A stretch of 28,892 nucleotides of DNA from Boseongicola sp. SB0662_bin_57 (GTDB taxonomy: Bacteria > Pseudomonadota > Alphaproteobacteria > Rhodobacterales > Rhodobacteraceae), in NCBI GenBank assembly GCA_009839535.1, contig VXPN01000322.1:1-28892 (forward strand), read 5' to 3'. A program made the position numbers and the translations under genes. How positions within the stretch are numbered: position 1 is the first letter of the stretch; each line of letters starts with the position of its first letter. Below are positions 1 through 7,791 of this stretch, piece by piece. The notes under the pieces are model-generated. The model was not told where the DNA came from and made no database searches. It saw only the letters and a list, made by a program, of their open reading frames with translations.

Positions 1-78
1 GCTCGGGCTGCCGACCTCACCGACCCGTGAAATCAGTGCGAGGGCGGCCTGATGGTCACTTGCGTATATAATTCCCAT
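1..78 (-). CDS. Partial gene start, unknown product (runs off left edge)
   Basis: An ATG at 76-78 (minus strand) opens a frame with no stop through the 26 codons left in the window, reading MGIIYASDHQAALALISRVG and onward. It begins 10 nt after the stop of the ureidoglycolate lyase gene, and a purine-rich GGGAAGG lies directly before the ATG. Codons after the first few have G/C third bases like the neighbours. It is probably the next gene of the purine operon. Too little is visible to assign a family. An allantoicase or other missing pathway enzyme is possible but not supported by sequence. Confidence 0.45.
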   Translation of the reverse strand, partial: MGIIYASDHQAALALISRVGEVGSPS

Positions 79-88
79 TCCTTCCCTG

Positions 89-616
89 TCACAAGGCCTG
101 CGCCGGCGCTGCATCGGCGCATTCCGCTCCTGCTTCGACGAGATACGGGGAGTCGAACCAGTGTTCTTCGAGGTTCGGACTGCCGCCAATGCGGTCCACG
201 ACTGCGAAGAGGCCCGGCGCATGGAGGGGCGCCAGTACTCCGTGCCATGTTCCTCGGTGGAAGTTCACGCCCTGGCTAGGCGCGGCGACGAAGGCGCACG
301 GCGTGCCCGGCACGCCGCCCTCATCGGGCGCGACCACAACCAGAAAGGGATGACCGGACATCGAGACGAATGCCTGGCTGCCGTCCGGATGCCGCTCGAC
401 AAGGGCAATTTCCACTGGCCATGCGACCGTCTCGCCCAGGAAGACGCTGATGCCGGCACGCCCGCCGGGCCCGAAGTCGAGGCGGGCACGGTCGTGGAAC
501 CGCCCGCAGCGGCCGCCATTGATGATCCTGTCAGGATCGCCCCTGGCTTCGAGAACATCGCCGAACGGCGCAAACGCCTCCGCCGTGAGCGGACGCGCAA
601 CGAGTGTCCCTCTCAT
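89..616 (-). CDS. allA: Ureidoglycolate lyase
   Basis: A 175-aa protein matching ureidoglycolate lyase (AllA), a cytoplasmic cupin-fold enzyme that splits (S)-ureidoglycolate into glyoxylate and urea, the last step of allantoin breakdown. Recognisable family features are the N-terminal 'LTAEAFAPFGDVLE' segment, the 'SMSGHPFLVVVAP' strand in the middle, and 'GVNFHRGTWHGVLAPL' carrying the conserved histidines, followed by 'FAVVDRIG'. Length is normal for AllA (about 160-175 aa). Its ATG overlaps the stop of the upstream puuE-uraD gene in an ATGA arrangement (613-616), so the two are translationally coupled. The partial gene at 1-78 follows on the same strand. Confidence 0.93.
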   Translation of the reverse strand: MRGTLVARPLTAEAFAPFGDVLEARGDPDRIINGGRCGRFHDRARLDFGPGGRAGISVFLGETVAWPVEIALVERHPDGSQAFVSMSGHPFLVVVAPDEGGVPGTPCAFVAAPSQGVNFHRGTWHGVLAPLHAPGLFAVVDRIGGSPNLEEHWFDSPYLVEAGAECADAAPAQAL

Positions 617-2025
617 GCGCCCAGCTTCTCCTGAAGCCTTAGCTCGGCGATCCGTTCGACCTGCCGGCAGGCTTCGGCGAACTCGGCGTCCCGGTCATTG
701 TCGATGCGACGGCGGAACGCTTCCATGATCGATGCCTTGGTGTTGTCACGGACGGCGATGATGAAGGGAAAGCCGAACTTGGAGGTGTAGGCGTCGTTCA
801 ACTCCGTGAAAGCCGCCCGCTCGCGGTCGGTCAGCGCATCGAGACCGGCCGAGGCTTGCTCGGCGGCCGACTCGTCCGTCAGCCGCCTGGCCTGGGCCAG
901 CTTGCCTGCAAGATCCGGATGCGCGGCGAGCACGTCAAGGCGCCTTTCCCTGGGCGCGGCACGGAAGACGCGCACCAACGCCGCATGAACGCCAATGGCA
1001 CTGTCATGCGTCGGCCCGAGTTCGAGCGCATGTGCATCCCCGGCAATCCAGGGCGAATGCTCGAATGCCCCGCCGAATTCGGTCACGAAGGTCTCCCGGT
1101 CCATTTCCGAAGGCCGCGCCTTGTGCGCCGGGGGATGCTCCGCCGCCCAATGCTCGGCAATCTGGAGCCGGGTCGCGAACCAGACACCGTCGTGACTTCG
1201 GATGTGCTCCAGCACCCGGCGGAGCGCGCCCGCGCGGCTCGGGCGACCGATCAGCCGGCAATGAAGCCCGATCGACAGCATCTTCGGAACGCCGGCCCGA
1301 CCTTCCTCGTAGAGAACGTCGAACGCGTCCGTCACCATCGCCTCGAAGTCGTTGCCGGTTGCAAACCCGGCCTGGATCGCGAACCGCATGTCATTGCAGT
1401 CCAGCGTGTAGGGCACGATCAACTGGTCCTTTCCGCCCGCACGGATCCAGTACGGCAGGTCGTCGGCGTAGCTGTCGGCGATGTAGGCGAACTCGCCTTC
1501 CGCCGCCGCCAGCTCGACCGTGTTCATGGAGCAGCGCCCCGTGTACCAGCCGCGCGGAGCATCTCCCGTCACCTCGGCATGAAGCCGGATCGCCTCGCGG
1601 ATCTGCGCGCGCTCCTCCTCAATGGGCATGTCCTTGTGCTCGATCCATTTCAGGCCGTGGCTCGCGATCTCCCAGCCGGCCGCCTTCATCACCGCAACCT
1701 GCTCGGGCGCGCGGGCGAGTGCCGTCGCCACGCCGTAGACCGTGACCGGAACGTCCTTCAGGATTCCGTGGACCCGCCAGAATCCGGCGCGTGCGCCGTA
1801 TTCGTAGATCGACTCCATGTTCCAGTGGCGTTGTCCCGGCCAAGGCTGGGCGCCGGTAACTTCCGAAAGGAACGCTTCCGAGGCCGGGTCGCCGTGGAGG
1901 ATGCAGTTTTCGCCGCCCTCTTCGTAGTTTAGGACGATTTGCACGGCGATCTTCGCCCCGCCAGGCCAGTTGGCCTTGGGCGGCGATGCGCCGTAGCCGG
2001 TCATGTCACGAGGATAGCGTGTCAC
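613..2025 (-). CDS. puuE: PuuE allantoinase fused to OHCU decarboxylase (UraD)
   Basis: A two-domain fusion of about 470 aa. Residues 1-297 are a PuuE-type allantoinase of the polysaccharide-deacetylase fold, with the typical start 'RYPRDMTGYG', 'LNYEEGGEN', 'ASHGLKW' and 'GWYTGRCS'. It hydrolyses allantoin to allantoate. Residues 309-470 are OHCU decarboxylase, with 'AHPDLAG' (369-374 region), 'SAAEQASAGL' and 'LNDAYTSKFGFPFI', making (S)-allantoin from 2-oxo-4-hydroxy-4-carboxy-5-ureidoimidazoline. The fusion joins two consecutive pathway steps in one chain. I chose the GTG at 2023-2025 because GGAGG sits 6 nt before it and the family N-terminus begins there. A TTG 15 codons upstream has no such site. 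The gene overlaps allA by 4 nt and diverges from uraH. Confidence 0.93.
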   Translation of the reverse strand: MTRYPRDMTGYGASPPKANWPGGAKIAVQIVLNYEEGGENCILHGDPASEAFLSEVTGAQPWPGQRHWNMESIYEYGARAGFWRVHGILKDVPVTVYGVATALARAPEQVAVMKAAGWEIASHGLKWIEHKDMPIEEERAQIREAIRLHAEVTGDAPRGWYTGRCSMNTVELAAAEGEFAYIADSYADDLPYWIRAGGKDQLIVPYTLDCNDMRFAIQAGFATGNDFEAMVTDAFDVLYEEGRAGVPKMLSIGLHCRLIGRPSRAGALRRVLEHIRSHDGVWFATRLQIAEHWAAEHPPAHKARPSEMDRETFVTEFGGAFEHSPWIAGDAHALELGPTHDSAIGVHAALVRVFRAAPRERRLDVLAAHPDLAGKLAQARRLTDESAAEQASAGLDALTDRERAAFTELNDAYTSKFGFPFIIAVRDNTKASIMEAFRRRIDNDRDAEFAEACRQVERIAELRLQEKLGA

Positions 2026-2172
2026 GGATGGCCTCCAGTTCCAAGGTTGATCACTTGTAAACCAAGACAAATGAATTGCATTTCAAAATATACATGAAGG
2101 AGCCTTCCGACAGGCGATTCCCGACCCGGCGGCGCCCGGAGCTACAGGATACTGGATTTCGGAGGAACTGAT
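2026..2172. promoter_or_regulatory. Divergent promoter region between puuE-uraD and uraH
   Basis: This 147-bp gap separates two divergent purine genes and must hold both promoters. Its middle (about 2050-2095) is clearly A/T-richer than the surroundings. It contains AAATG-AATTG-CATTT (2069-2083), a short inverted repeat with 5-bp arms, overlapping TTTCAAAA at 2081-2088. The same 8-mer occurs, inverted, in the LysR-puuD gap at 3472-3479, so it may be part of the LysR target. GGAGGA at 2161-2166 is the ribosome site of uraH. The operator role is inference. Confidence 0.45.
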
Positions 2173-2526
2173 ATGGCCGGATACCTCACCACACACGTGC
2201 TCGACACGGCACGCGGCTGCCCAGCCGAAGGGCTGAAAGTCGAACTCTTCAGGATCGAGGGCGACAAGCGCACGCACCTCAAGACACTCGTGACGAACAG
2301 TGACGGACGGACGGACGAGCAGATCCTGCCCGAGAGCAGCTTCGCGACCGGTGTCTACGAGCTCGTATTTCACGCGGGCGACTATCTCGACGCCGCAGAG
2401 GCGCCGTCCGAAACCCCGAGGTTCCTTGATGCCGTTCCGATCAGGTTCGGCATGTCCAAGGCTGCGCACTATCATGTGCCTCTGCTTCTCTCGCCTTTCG
2501 GCTACTCGACATACCGGGGCAGCTGA
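2173..2526 (+). CDS. uraH: 5-hydroxyisourate hydrolase (transthyretin-like)
   Basis: A 117-aa protein of normal length for HIU hydrolase, which opens 5-hydroxyisourate (the product of urate hydroxylase) to OHCU in the cytoplasm. It has the family hallmarks: 'LTTHVLDTARGCPAEGL' at residues 5-21 with the active-site histidine H8, a central 'TNSDGRTDEQIL' containing the conserved arginine, 'HYHVPLLLSPFGYSTY', and the C-terminal signature YRGS (114-117). GGAGGA precedes the ATG by 6 nt. The last 25 bp of the gene overlap the end of the convergent LysR gene. Its product is the substrate of the UraD domain encoded divergently. Confidence 0.96.
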   Translation: MAGYLTTHVLDTARGCPAEGLKVELFRIEGDKRTHLKTLVTNSDGRTDEQILPESSFATGVYELVFHAGDYLDAAEAPSETPRFLDAVPIRFGMSKAAHYHVPLLLSPFGYSTYRGS

Positions 2527-3443
2527 ACCCTCTCTTCGGCATCGCGAACGATCGCGCCGATCCGTTCGATCATGAACTCCATGAAGAGACGTGTCTTCGG
2601 ATCCTGCCCCCGACGATGCGTGAACAGGCAGGCCATCTGGATCGGTTCGGGCGGCGTCTTCGTCGCAACCGGCACAAGGCGACGCGACTTCAGGTGCCCA
2701 GCCACTTCGAAGATCGGTTTCAGGACGATCCCATGCCCGGCAAGCGCCCATTCGGTCAGCACGTCCCCGTCATCCGCCTCGCAGCGTCCCGACACCCGGA
2801 ACCGTCTGGATCCCTCTGAAGTTCTCAGGCGCCACTGGAATTCGGTCGCGCCTGGAAACCGCAGGTTGAGGCATTCATGCCCGTCGGCAACGAGTTCATC
2901 CCCGCTCGATGGATGTCCACGCTTCTTGAGGTACTTGGGAGCAGCGCAGAGGACGCGCTCCACGTCAGCGAATTTTCGGATGCGGAGATTGCTGTCTTCG
3001 GGCCTGCCAAGGAAAAAGGCGAGATCGAGGCCCTCGGTCGTCAACTCAACCTTGCGATCGGTCAAGCGCAGCCGGACGCTCACGTCCGGATACAGCTTCA
3101 GGAAGTTCGGCACTTCGGGCGCGATCAGCCGTCGCCCGACTCCGAGTGGCGCGGCGACATAGAGAGAACCCCTGGGATTCTTCGTGATCTTGACCACCCG
3201 GGCTTCGGCGTTCTCGACCGACTCGAGAATCGCGCAGGCACCGCTGTAGAACGCCCTGCCCTGCTCGGTCGGCGCGAGGCTTCTGGTCGTGCGCTGGAAC
3301 AGCCGGACGCTCAGATGCTCCTCAAGCTGCGAGATGCGCGACGACGTCACTGCCGGCGAAATCCTCAGATCGCGCCCGGCAGCTGACATGCTCCCCAGGT
3401 CGTAGACACGCACGAAGGTCCGGATATTGTCGAGATAGGACAT
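2502..3443 (-). CDS. LysR-family transcriptional regulator of the purine cluster
   Basis: A 313-aa LysR-type regulator. Residues 1-60 are the winged helix-turn-helix ('FVRVYDLGSMSAAGRDL', then 'RISQLEEHLSVRLFQRTTR'). The rest is the periplasmic-binding-protein-like effector domain, with 'GRPEDSNLRIRKFADV' and 'EWALAGHGIVLKPIFEV' typical of the AaeR/DsdC-like branch. It lies inside the urate cluster and diverges from puuD across a 100-bp gap containing a 13-bp palindrome, so it probably controls puuD and perhaps uraH/puuE. The effector (urate or a product) is not evident. The ATG at 3441-3443 has only a poor A/T-rich leader as ribosome site. Its 3' end overlaps uraH by 25 bp. Confidence 0.9.
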   Translation of the reverse strand: MSYLDNIRTFVRVYDLGSMSAAGRDLRISPAVTSSRISQLEEHLSVRLFQRTTRSLAPTEQGRAFYSGACAILESVENAEARVVKITKNPRGSLYVAAPLGVGRRLIAPEVPNFLKLYPDVSVRLRLTDRKVELTTEGLDLAFFLGRPEDSNLRIRKFADVERVLCAAPKYLKKRGHPSSGDELVADGHECLNLRFPGATEFQWRLRTSEGSRRFRVSGRCEADDGDVLTEWALAGHGIVLKPIFEVAGHLKSRRLVPVATKTPPEPIQMACLFTHRRGQDPKTRLFMEFMIERIGAIVRDAEERVQLPRYVE

Positions 3444-3457
3444 TGTATTGGATTTTT

Positions 3458-3470
3458 TGATGCAGCATCA
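3458..3470. promoter_or_regulatory. Palindrome between LysR gene and puuD, likely operator
   Basis: TGATGCAGCATCA is a perfect 13-bp palindrome, centred 21 bp before the LysR start and 80 bp before puuD. LysR proteins commonly bind dyads in the gap between their own gene and a divergent target. The adjacent TTTTGAAA (3472-3479) is the reverse of TTTCAAAA in the puuE/uraH gap. Binding by this LysR is inference. Confidence 0.5.
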
Positions 3471-3543
3471 CTTTTGAAACAAATACCAGAACAATGACAT
3501 TCCGCCTAGTCTGCAATGGAACCGACGCATCGGGAGGCACGCC

Positions 3544-4785
3544 ATGTACGATCTGGCCGCAATCTGGGACTGGGTGGCCTTCGCGGTCCGCTGGCTCCAC
3601 GTCGTGACGGCGATCGCCTGGATCGGCTCATCGTTCTATTTCATCGCGCTCGATCTCGGGCTGAAAAAGGCGCCGAACCTGCCCGCGGGCGTGCATGGCG
3701 AGGAATGGCAGGTGCACGGGGGCGGCTTCTACCACATCCGGAAATACGTCGTCGCACCAGAGAACATGCCGGAGCACCTGGTCTGGTTCAAATGGGAGAG
3801 CTACTCGACGTGGCTGTCGGGCACTGCACTTCTCGTGATCATCTACTGGCTCGGAGGAGAGCTGTACCTGCTTGACCCAACCAAGGCCGACCTGTCGCTC
3901 TGGCAAGGCGTCCTGATCTCGGCCGCGTCGATCGGCGTGGGCTGGCTTGTTTATGACCTTCTCTGCAAGTCCAGGCTCGGCGATCACCCGACGGCGATGA
4001 TGCTGGCTCTCTTCACGATGATCGTCGCGATGAGCTGGGGCCTCAACCAGCTCTTCACGGGCCGTGCCGCACTTTTGCATCTCGGGGCATTCACCGCGAC
4101 GATCATGACTGCGAACGTCTTCTTCATCATCATTCCGAACCAGAAGATTGTGGTGAACGATCTGAAGGCAGGTCGCACGCCCGATCCGGAATACGGAAAG
4201 ATCGCCAAACTCAGGTCAACGCACAACAACTATCTGACCCTGCCGGTCGTCTTCCTCATGCTCTCGATCCACTATCCGCTTGCCTTCGCGACGGAATACA
4301 GCTGGATCATCGCGAGCCTGGTGTTCCTGACCGGCGCCACCATCCGGCACTACTTCAACACGATGCATGCGACGGGATCGGGGCCGCATTGGACCTGGGC
4401 GGCCACCGCCATTCTCCTTGTCATCATGGCCTGGCTTTCCGTGGCGCCGATGCTCGACAGTTACGAAGACGCCGAAGCGCGCAGCCTCACCCCCCAAGAG
4501 CGGGAGTTCGCCTCGGCCGACGGGTTTGGCGACGCCTACGACGTGGTGCTTGGCAACTGCTCGATGTGTCACGCGCGCGAGCCGGTGTGGGAGGGCATGC
4601 ACTGGCCTCCCAACGGCGTCGTGCTGGAAACGGAATCCGATGTCGCGCGCCACGCAAGGCAGATCTTCCTTCAGGCGGGCGCAACCCACGCCATGCCGCC
4701 GCCAAACGCGGTTTCAACCATGGACGAAGACAGCCGAGCCGCCATCATTGCCTGGTACCGTAGCGCGACGAGCGGCAGCGATTGA
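3544..4785 (+). CDS. puuD: Urate hydroxylase PuuD (membrane, cytochrome c-tailed)
   Basis: A 413-aa membrane urate oxidase of the PuuD family, which oxidises urate to 5-hydroxyisourate and feeds electrons to the respiratory chain. Residues 1-305 hold about eight hydrophobic helices, including 'WLHVVTAIAWIGSSFYFIAL' near the N-terminus. The C-terminal part is a cytochrome c domain with the haem site CSMCH (339-343) and a candidate axial Met in 'HAMPPPN' (M384). This architecture differs from cofactor-free uricase and is typical of proteobacteria. A GGGAGG lies 7 nt before the ATG. The 3' end converges with the ketopantoate-reductase-like gene, leaving about 70 bp. Promoter control by the divergent LysR is likely. 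Confidence 0.95.
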   Translation: MYDLAAIWDWVAFAVRWLHVVTAIAWIGSSFYFIALDLGLKKAPNLPAGVHGEEWQVHGGGFYHIRKYVVAPENMPEHLVWFKWESYSTWLSGTALLVIIYWLGGELYLLDPTKADLSLWQGVLISAASIGVGWLVYDLLCKSRLGDHPTAMMLALFTMIVAMSWGLNQLFTGRAALLHLGAFTATIMTANVFFIIIPNQKIVVNDLKAGRTPDPEYGKIAKLRSTHNNYLTLPVVFLMLSIHYPLAFATEYSWIIASLVFLTGATIRHYFNTMHATGSGPHWTWAATAILLVIMAWLSVAPMLDSYEDAEARSLTPQEREFASADGFGDAYDVVLGNCSMCHAREPVWEGMHWPPNGVVLETESDVARHARQIFLQAGATHAMPPPNAVSTMDEDSRAAIIAWYRSATSGSD

Positions 4786-4854
4786 GGTTCGTGATTGCGC
4801 CTCGGCTCTGCAGGATGCCAGGTACACTTCGCTCTTGCCGCTCTGCCTGCACCC

Positions 4855-5904
4855 TCATGCCGTTCTGTTCGCTTCAAGGCGGGCGTCGACGATCTCCACG
4901 GTCTGGTCCACGGCCGCATTCTCAAGGCCGAACGTCCTGCCGATTGCCTGAACAAGCTTGTCCACACGTTCGATATGCGGTGCGCCTGCAAATGCTGCCC
5001 GTGCGGCCGACGACGGCTTCAGAAGGCTCTCCGCCGCCTTGGCGTACTTCTCGAACGGCACATGATCCTCCGGGCTGGCGCCAAACCGTGCCGCCACGGA
5101 ATCCACCCATTCATAGATCTCCCGGGACAGCTCGATGTCGGAATGCACCGCATCCTTGATCGACCGTGGCGCTTCCGGCGTTATCGCCCTGTAATTCCCG
5201 GTCAGGAGCATCGACCACTTGGCGAAGGGCACGAACAGGGAGTCGTGCACGCGCAGCTTCACGGGCACGTCCAGACCTTGCAGCCTGACGGAGGCGATGT
5301 CTTCGGCCAACCGGTTCAGGATGACGTTGTGCGCGTCCGACGCGAAAGTTGCCGCCTTGAAGTTTGTCGGCAAGCCAACGTGCAGGAAGTTCAGGCCTTC
5401 CTCGGGCGGGCGGAACGCCTGCGGATCCGGACTGCACAGGGTCACGCAGTCAGGGTTGAATTCATCCCAAACCTTGGGCTCGGTGTAGCAATGCCCCAAC
5501 GATGCCGTGTCCAGCCCGGATATGCGCCGGAGGTAGGCCAGCGGCGGCATGTTCATGATCGAAAGGCACGGTTTCTCGGCTTCTGCAATCCGGTTCATCA
5601 ACTCCCAGACCGGCGCTGCGCGAAACTGCGGCTCCTGCATGGCCAGCCCCACAAGATCGCATTCGGCCGGGTCCACTTCGTCCGGGGTCTTGGCATCCAG
5701 GCGTCCGGGCTGCTCTCCAGACCGAATCAGGCGCGGCTCGCTTTCACCCTTCAAGGTGATCCTGACGATCGTGCCCGCCGTGTTGATCAGCTCCGCCTCT
5801 TCCGGCAGGCAGACGAGCGTGACGTCGTGACCGGCCATCAACAACTTGGTTGACAGCAGCGACCCGTAAGACGCTCCGAGAATTACGATACGACAAGCCA
5901 CCAT
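4855..5904 (-). CDS. Ketopantoate-reductase-like NAD(P) dehydrogenase
   Basis: About 349 aa. It opens with a Rossmann fold 'CRIVILGASYGSLLSTKL' containing GASYGS (10-15), a variant of the GxGxxG dinucleotide site. The helical C-terminal domain includes 'FAKWSMLLTGNYRAI', resembling the ApbA/PanE C-terminal domain, where Lys and Asn contact the 2-oxoacid. The family reduces 2-oxoacids or forms opine-like products, and true ketopantoate reduction is only one option. I place the start at the ATG 5902-5904, which follows GAGGAGA closely. An upstream extension lacks a site and would intrude on the preceding frame. It is the last gene of the tct/CoA operon and may reduce a pathway intermediate. An octopine/opine-type dehydrogenase is the main alternative. 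Confidence 0.75.
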   Translation of the reverse strand: MVACRIVILGASYGSLLSTKLLMAGHDVTLVCLPEEAELINTAGTIVRITLKGESEPRLIRSGEQPGRLDAKTPDEVDPAECDLVGLAMQEPQFRAAPVWELMNRIAEAEKPCLSIMNMPPLAYLRRISGLDTASLGHCYTEPKVWDEFNPDCVTLCSPDPQAFRPPEEGLNFLHVGLPTNFKAATFASDAHNVILNRLAEDIASVRLQGLDVPVKLRVHDSLFVPFAKWSMLLTGNYRAITPEAPRSIKDAVHSDIELSREIYEWVDSVAARFGASPEDHVPFEKYAKAAESLLKPSSAARAAFAGAPHIERVDKLVQAIGRTFGLENAAVDQTVEIVDARLEANRTA

Positions 5905-6276
5905 GATCTCCTCTCTTGTTCGCTTGGGACAGTAACCATGAGGCCGCACTCAACATCAACCAGATCGTCTTCCCGAACGATCCGCACGTGCCATTGCATG
6001 CCGCCGACGGATCTCGTTTCCGGGTCAGCCCAAAGCTGCGCTTCCACCCGGAATGCACCTTCGCCGAGCCACGAACCTGATGCCAACCAGAACCACCGGT
6101 CTTGAATCCAGCACAGCGATCTCAAGGAACGAATTGCGCAACGGCACGACTGGAAGTCCCTTCCCGAGTGTCGATCTGTCCCGCGATACGTGCAGTTCTG
6201 GCGTCAGGGCCGGTTGGAAACGCCGACTCCGATCCACGGCGGCCGTCGTCTCCAGGTCCCTTGGCGCCACGCGCAC
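5883..6276 (-). pseudogene. Small frameshifted ORF between matB and the dehydrogenase
   Basis: A GTG directly after the matB stop (TAG then GTG at 6274-6276) starts a frame reading 'PELHVSRDRSTLGKGLP', 'VPLRNSFLEIAVLDSRP' and 'VVLVGIRFVA'. Near 6064 it degrades, while the next frame takes over with 'GEGAFRVEAQLWADP', 'VGGMQWHVRIVREDDL' and 'VDVECGLMVTVP', ending at 5883 inside the start of the downstream gene. Removing one base from the C/G stretch near 6064 would give one continuous protein of about 130 aa with alternating beta-strand-like segments. I do not recognise the family. It may be a real loss of function or a sequencing error. Position and coupling say it belonged to this operon. 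Confidence 0.5.
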
Positions 6277-7791
6277 CTAAGGCTCCGCGAACACGTCGTC
6301 GAACATCTCCCGCAGCGTGTTCTTCTGGACCTTGCCCATTGTGTTGCGCGGCAGTTCGCCCATGAAGAAGATCGCCTTGGGCTGCTTGAACTTCGCCAAC
6401 CGGTCCCGCAGCGACGACTGAATGCCCTCAGCTTGCAGCGCGCTGCCAGGCTCGCGCACGACTATTGCCACAACCCCCTCGCCGAAATCCGGATGCGGTA
6501 CGCCAATGACCGCGGACTCCGCGACCCCCTCCAGCCCGTCGATCTCCCCTTCGACCTCTTTCGGGTAGACGTTGTACCCGCCTGAGATCACCAGATCCTT
6601 GGCGCGTCCGACGATGGTGATGTAGCCGTCCGCATCAACCCGCGCCATGTCACCGGTGACAAAGAATCCGTCCTCGCGAAACTCGTCCGCGGTCTTCTCC
6701 GGCATCCGCCAATATCCCTTGAACACGTTGGGCCCGCGAACCTCCAGGATGCCGATCTCGCCCCGCGGCACCTCGACGCCGGATTCTGCATCGACAATGC
6801 GCACTTCGACTCCTGGCAACGGAAAGCCGACCGTGCCGGCCCGACGGTCGCCGTCGTAAGGGTTCGACGTGCTCATCGTCGTTTCGCTCATGCCATAGCG
6901 TTCAAGAATGCGGTGACCTGTACGCGCCTCGAATGCCCGATGGGTTTCGGCCAGCAGAGGCGCAGATCCCGAAATGAAGAGCCGCATGTGCGCCGTCGCT
7001 TCACGCGTGAGGCGTGCATCGCCCAGGAGTCGCGTGTAAAAGGTCGGCACTCCCATCATCGCGGTGGCCCGCGGCAACTGCGCCAACACCGTGTCGACGT
7101 CGAACTTCGGCAGAAAGATCATCCGCCCACCGACTCGCAGCAGCACGTTCGTCGCCACGAACAGCCCGTGCGCGTGAAATATCGGCAGGGCATGAAGCAA
7201 GGTGTCCGCTGCTGCAAAACGCCAGGTCCGGACGAGGGCGTCGGCGTTCGACAAGAGGTTGTCATGGCTCAGCATGGCGCCTTTCGAACGCCCGGTCGTG
7301 CCCGAGGTGTAGAGGATCGCGGCCAGGTCGTCGGCGCGGCGCGTGACAGTTGCGAAGTCCTCGGGCATCTCTGCCGCACGCTCAACCAGCGTGCCAGTCG
7401 CTGCTCCGTCGAGCGTCAACAGGGTTATGCCCCTGGCTTCTGCCACGGGTCGCAATTCTGCTTCGGCGACAGGTGTGCAGACCGCAACGCGCGGCTCCGC
7501 GTCGCCGAGAAAGTAGTCGAGCTCAGCAATCGTGTACGCCGTGTTGAGCGGCAGAAACAGCGCGCCGGCACGCAGGCAGGCGAGGTAGAGCGCCAGCGCC
7601 TCGGGCGACTTCTCCGCCTGCATCGCCACGCGGTCGCCGGGCTGCAGCCCGGCCTCCACGAGCACGTTGGCGATCCGGCCGGACAGCCGGTACAAGGCGT
7701 CGCCGGGCATTTCGCTGCCGTCGGGCCGGATAAGGACCGCGTCCCCACGCGCCTGAAGCGGCACAACCAGTGCGTCTGCGAGCGGGTTCAT
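6277..7791 (-). CDS. matB: Malonyl-CoA synthetase (MatB-type acyl-CoA ligase)
   Basis: A 504-aa adenylate-forming ligase that closely follows the alphaproteobacterial MatB pattern: malonate (often methylmalonate too) plus CoA and ATP to malonyl-CoA, AMP and PPi. Visible are the P-loop-like 'YTSGTTGRSKGA' (161-171), 'LPIFHAHGLFVATN', 'MGVPTFYTRLL', 'YGMSETTMSTSNPYDGDR' (299 on), 'GPNVFKGYWRMPEKT', 'GGYNVYPKEVE' and the catalytic lysine K487 in 'PRNTMGKVQK', which in related MatB is controlled by acetylation. The start at 7791 overlaps the TSUP gene stop as ATGA. A longer in-frame extension would run far into that gene. It follows TSUP and precedes the frameshifted small ORF. A related dicarboxylate specificity cannot be excluded. 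Confidence 0.87.
   Translation of the reverse strand: MNPLADALVVPLQARGDAVLIRPDGSEMPGDALYRLSGRIANVLVEAGLQPGDRVAMQAEKSPEALALYLACLRAGALFLPLNTAYTIAELDYFLGDAEPRVAVCTPVAEAELRPVAEARGITLLTLDGAATGTLVERAAEMPEDFATVTRRADDLAAILYTSGTTGRSKGAMLSHDNLLSNADALVRTWRFAAADTLLHALPIFHAHGLFVATNVLLRVGGRMIFLPKFDVDTVLAQLPRATAMMGVPTFYTRLLGDARLTREATAHMRLFISGSAPLLAETHRAFEARTGHRILERYGMSETTMSTSNPYDGDRRAGTVGFPLPGVEVRIVDAESGVEVPRGEIGILEVRGPNVFKGYWRMPEKTADEFREDGFFVTGDMARVDADGYITIVGRAKDLVISGGYNVYPKEVEGEIDGLEGVAESAVIGVPHPDFGEGVVAIVVREPGSALQAEGIQSSLRDRLAKFKQPKAIFFMGELPRNTMGKVQKNTLREMFDDVFAEP

Noticed and set aside
856..1932. A 358-codon plus-strand frame opposite puuE-uraD
   Set aside because: No family resemblance, Arg- and His-rich, and wholly inside a well-supported gene on the other strand.
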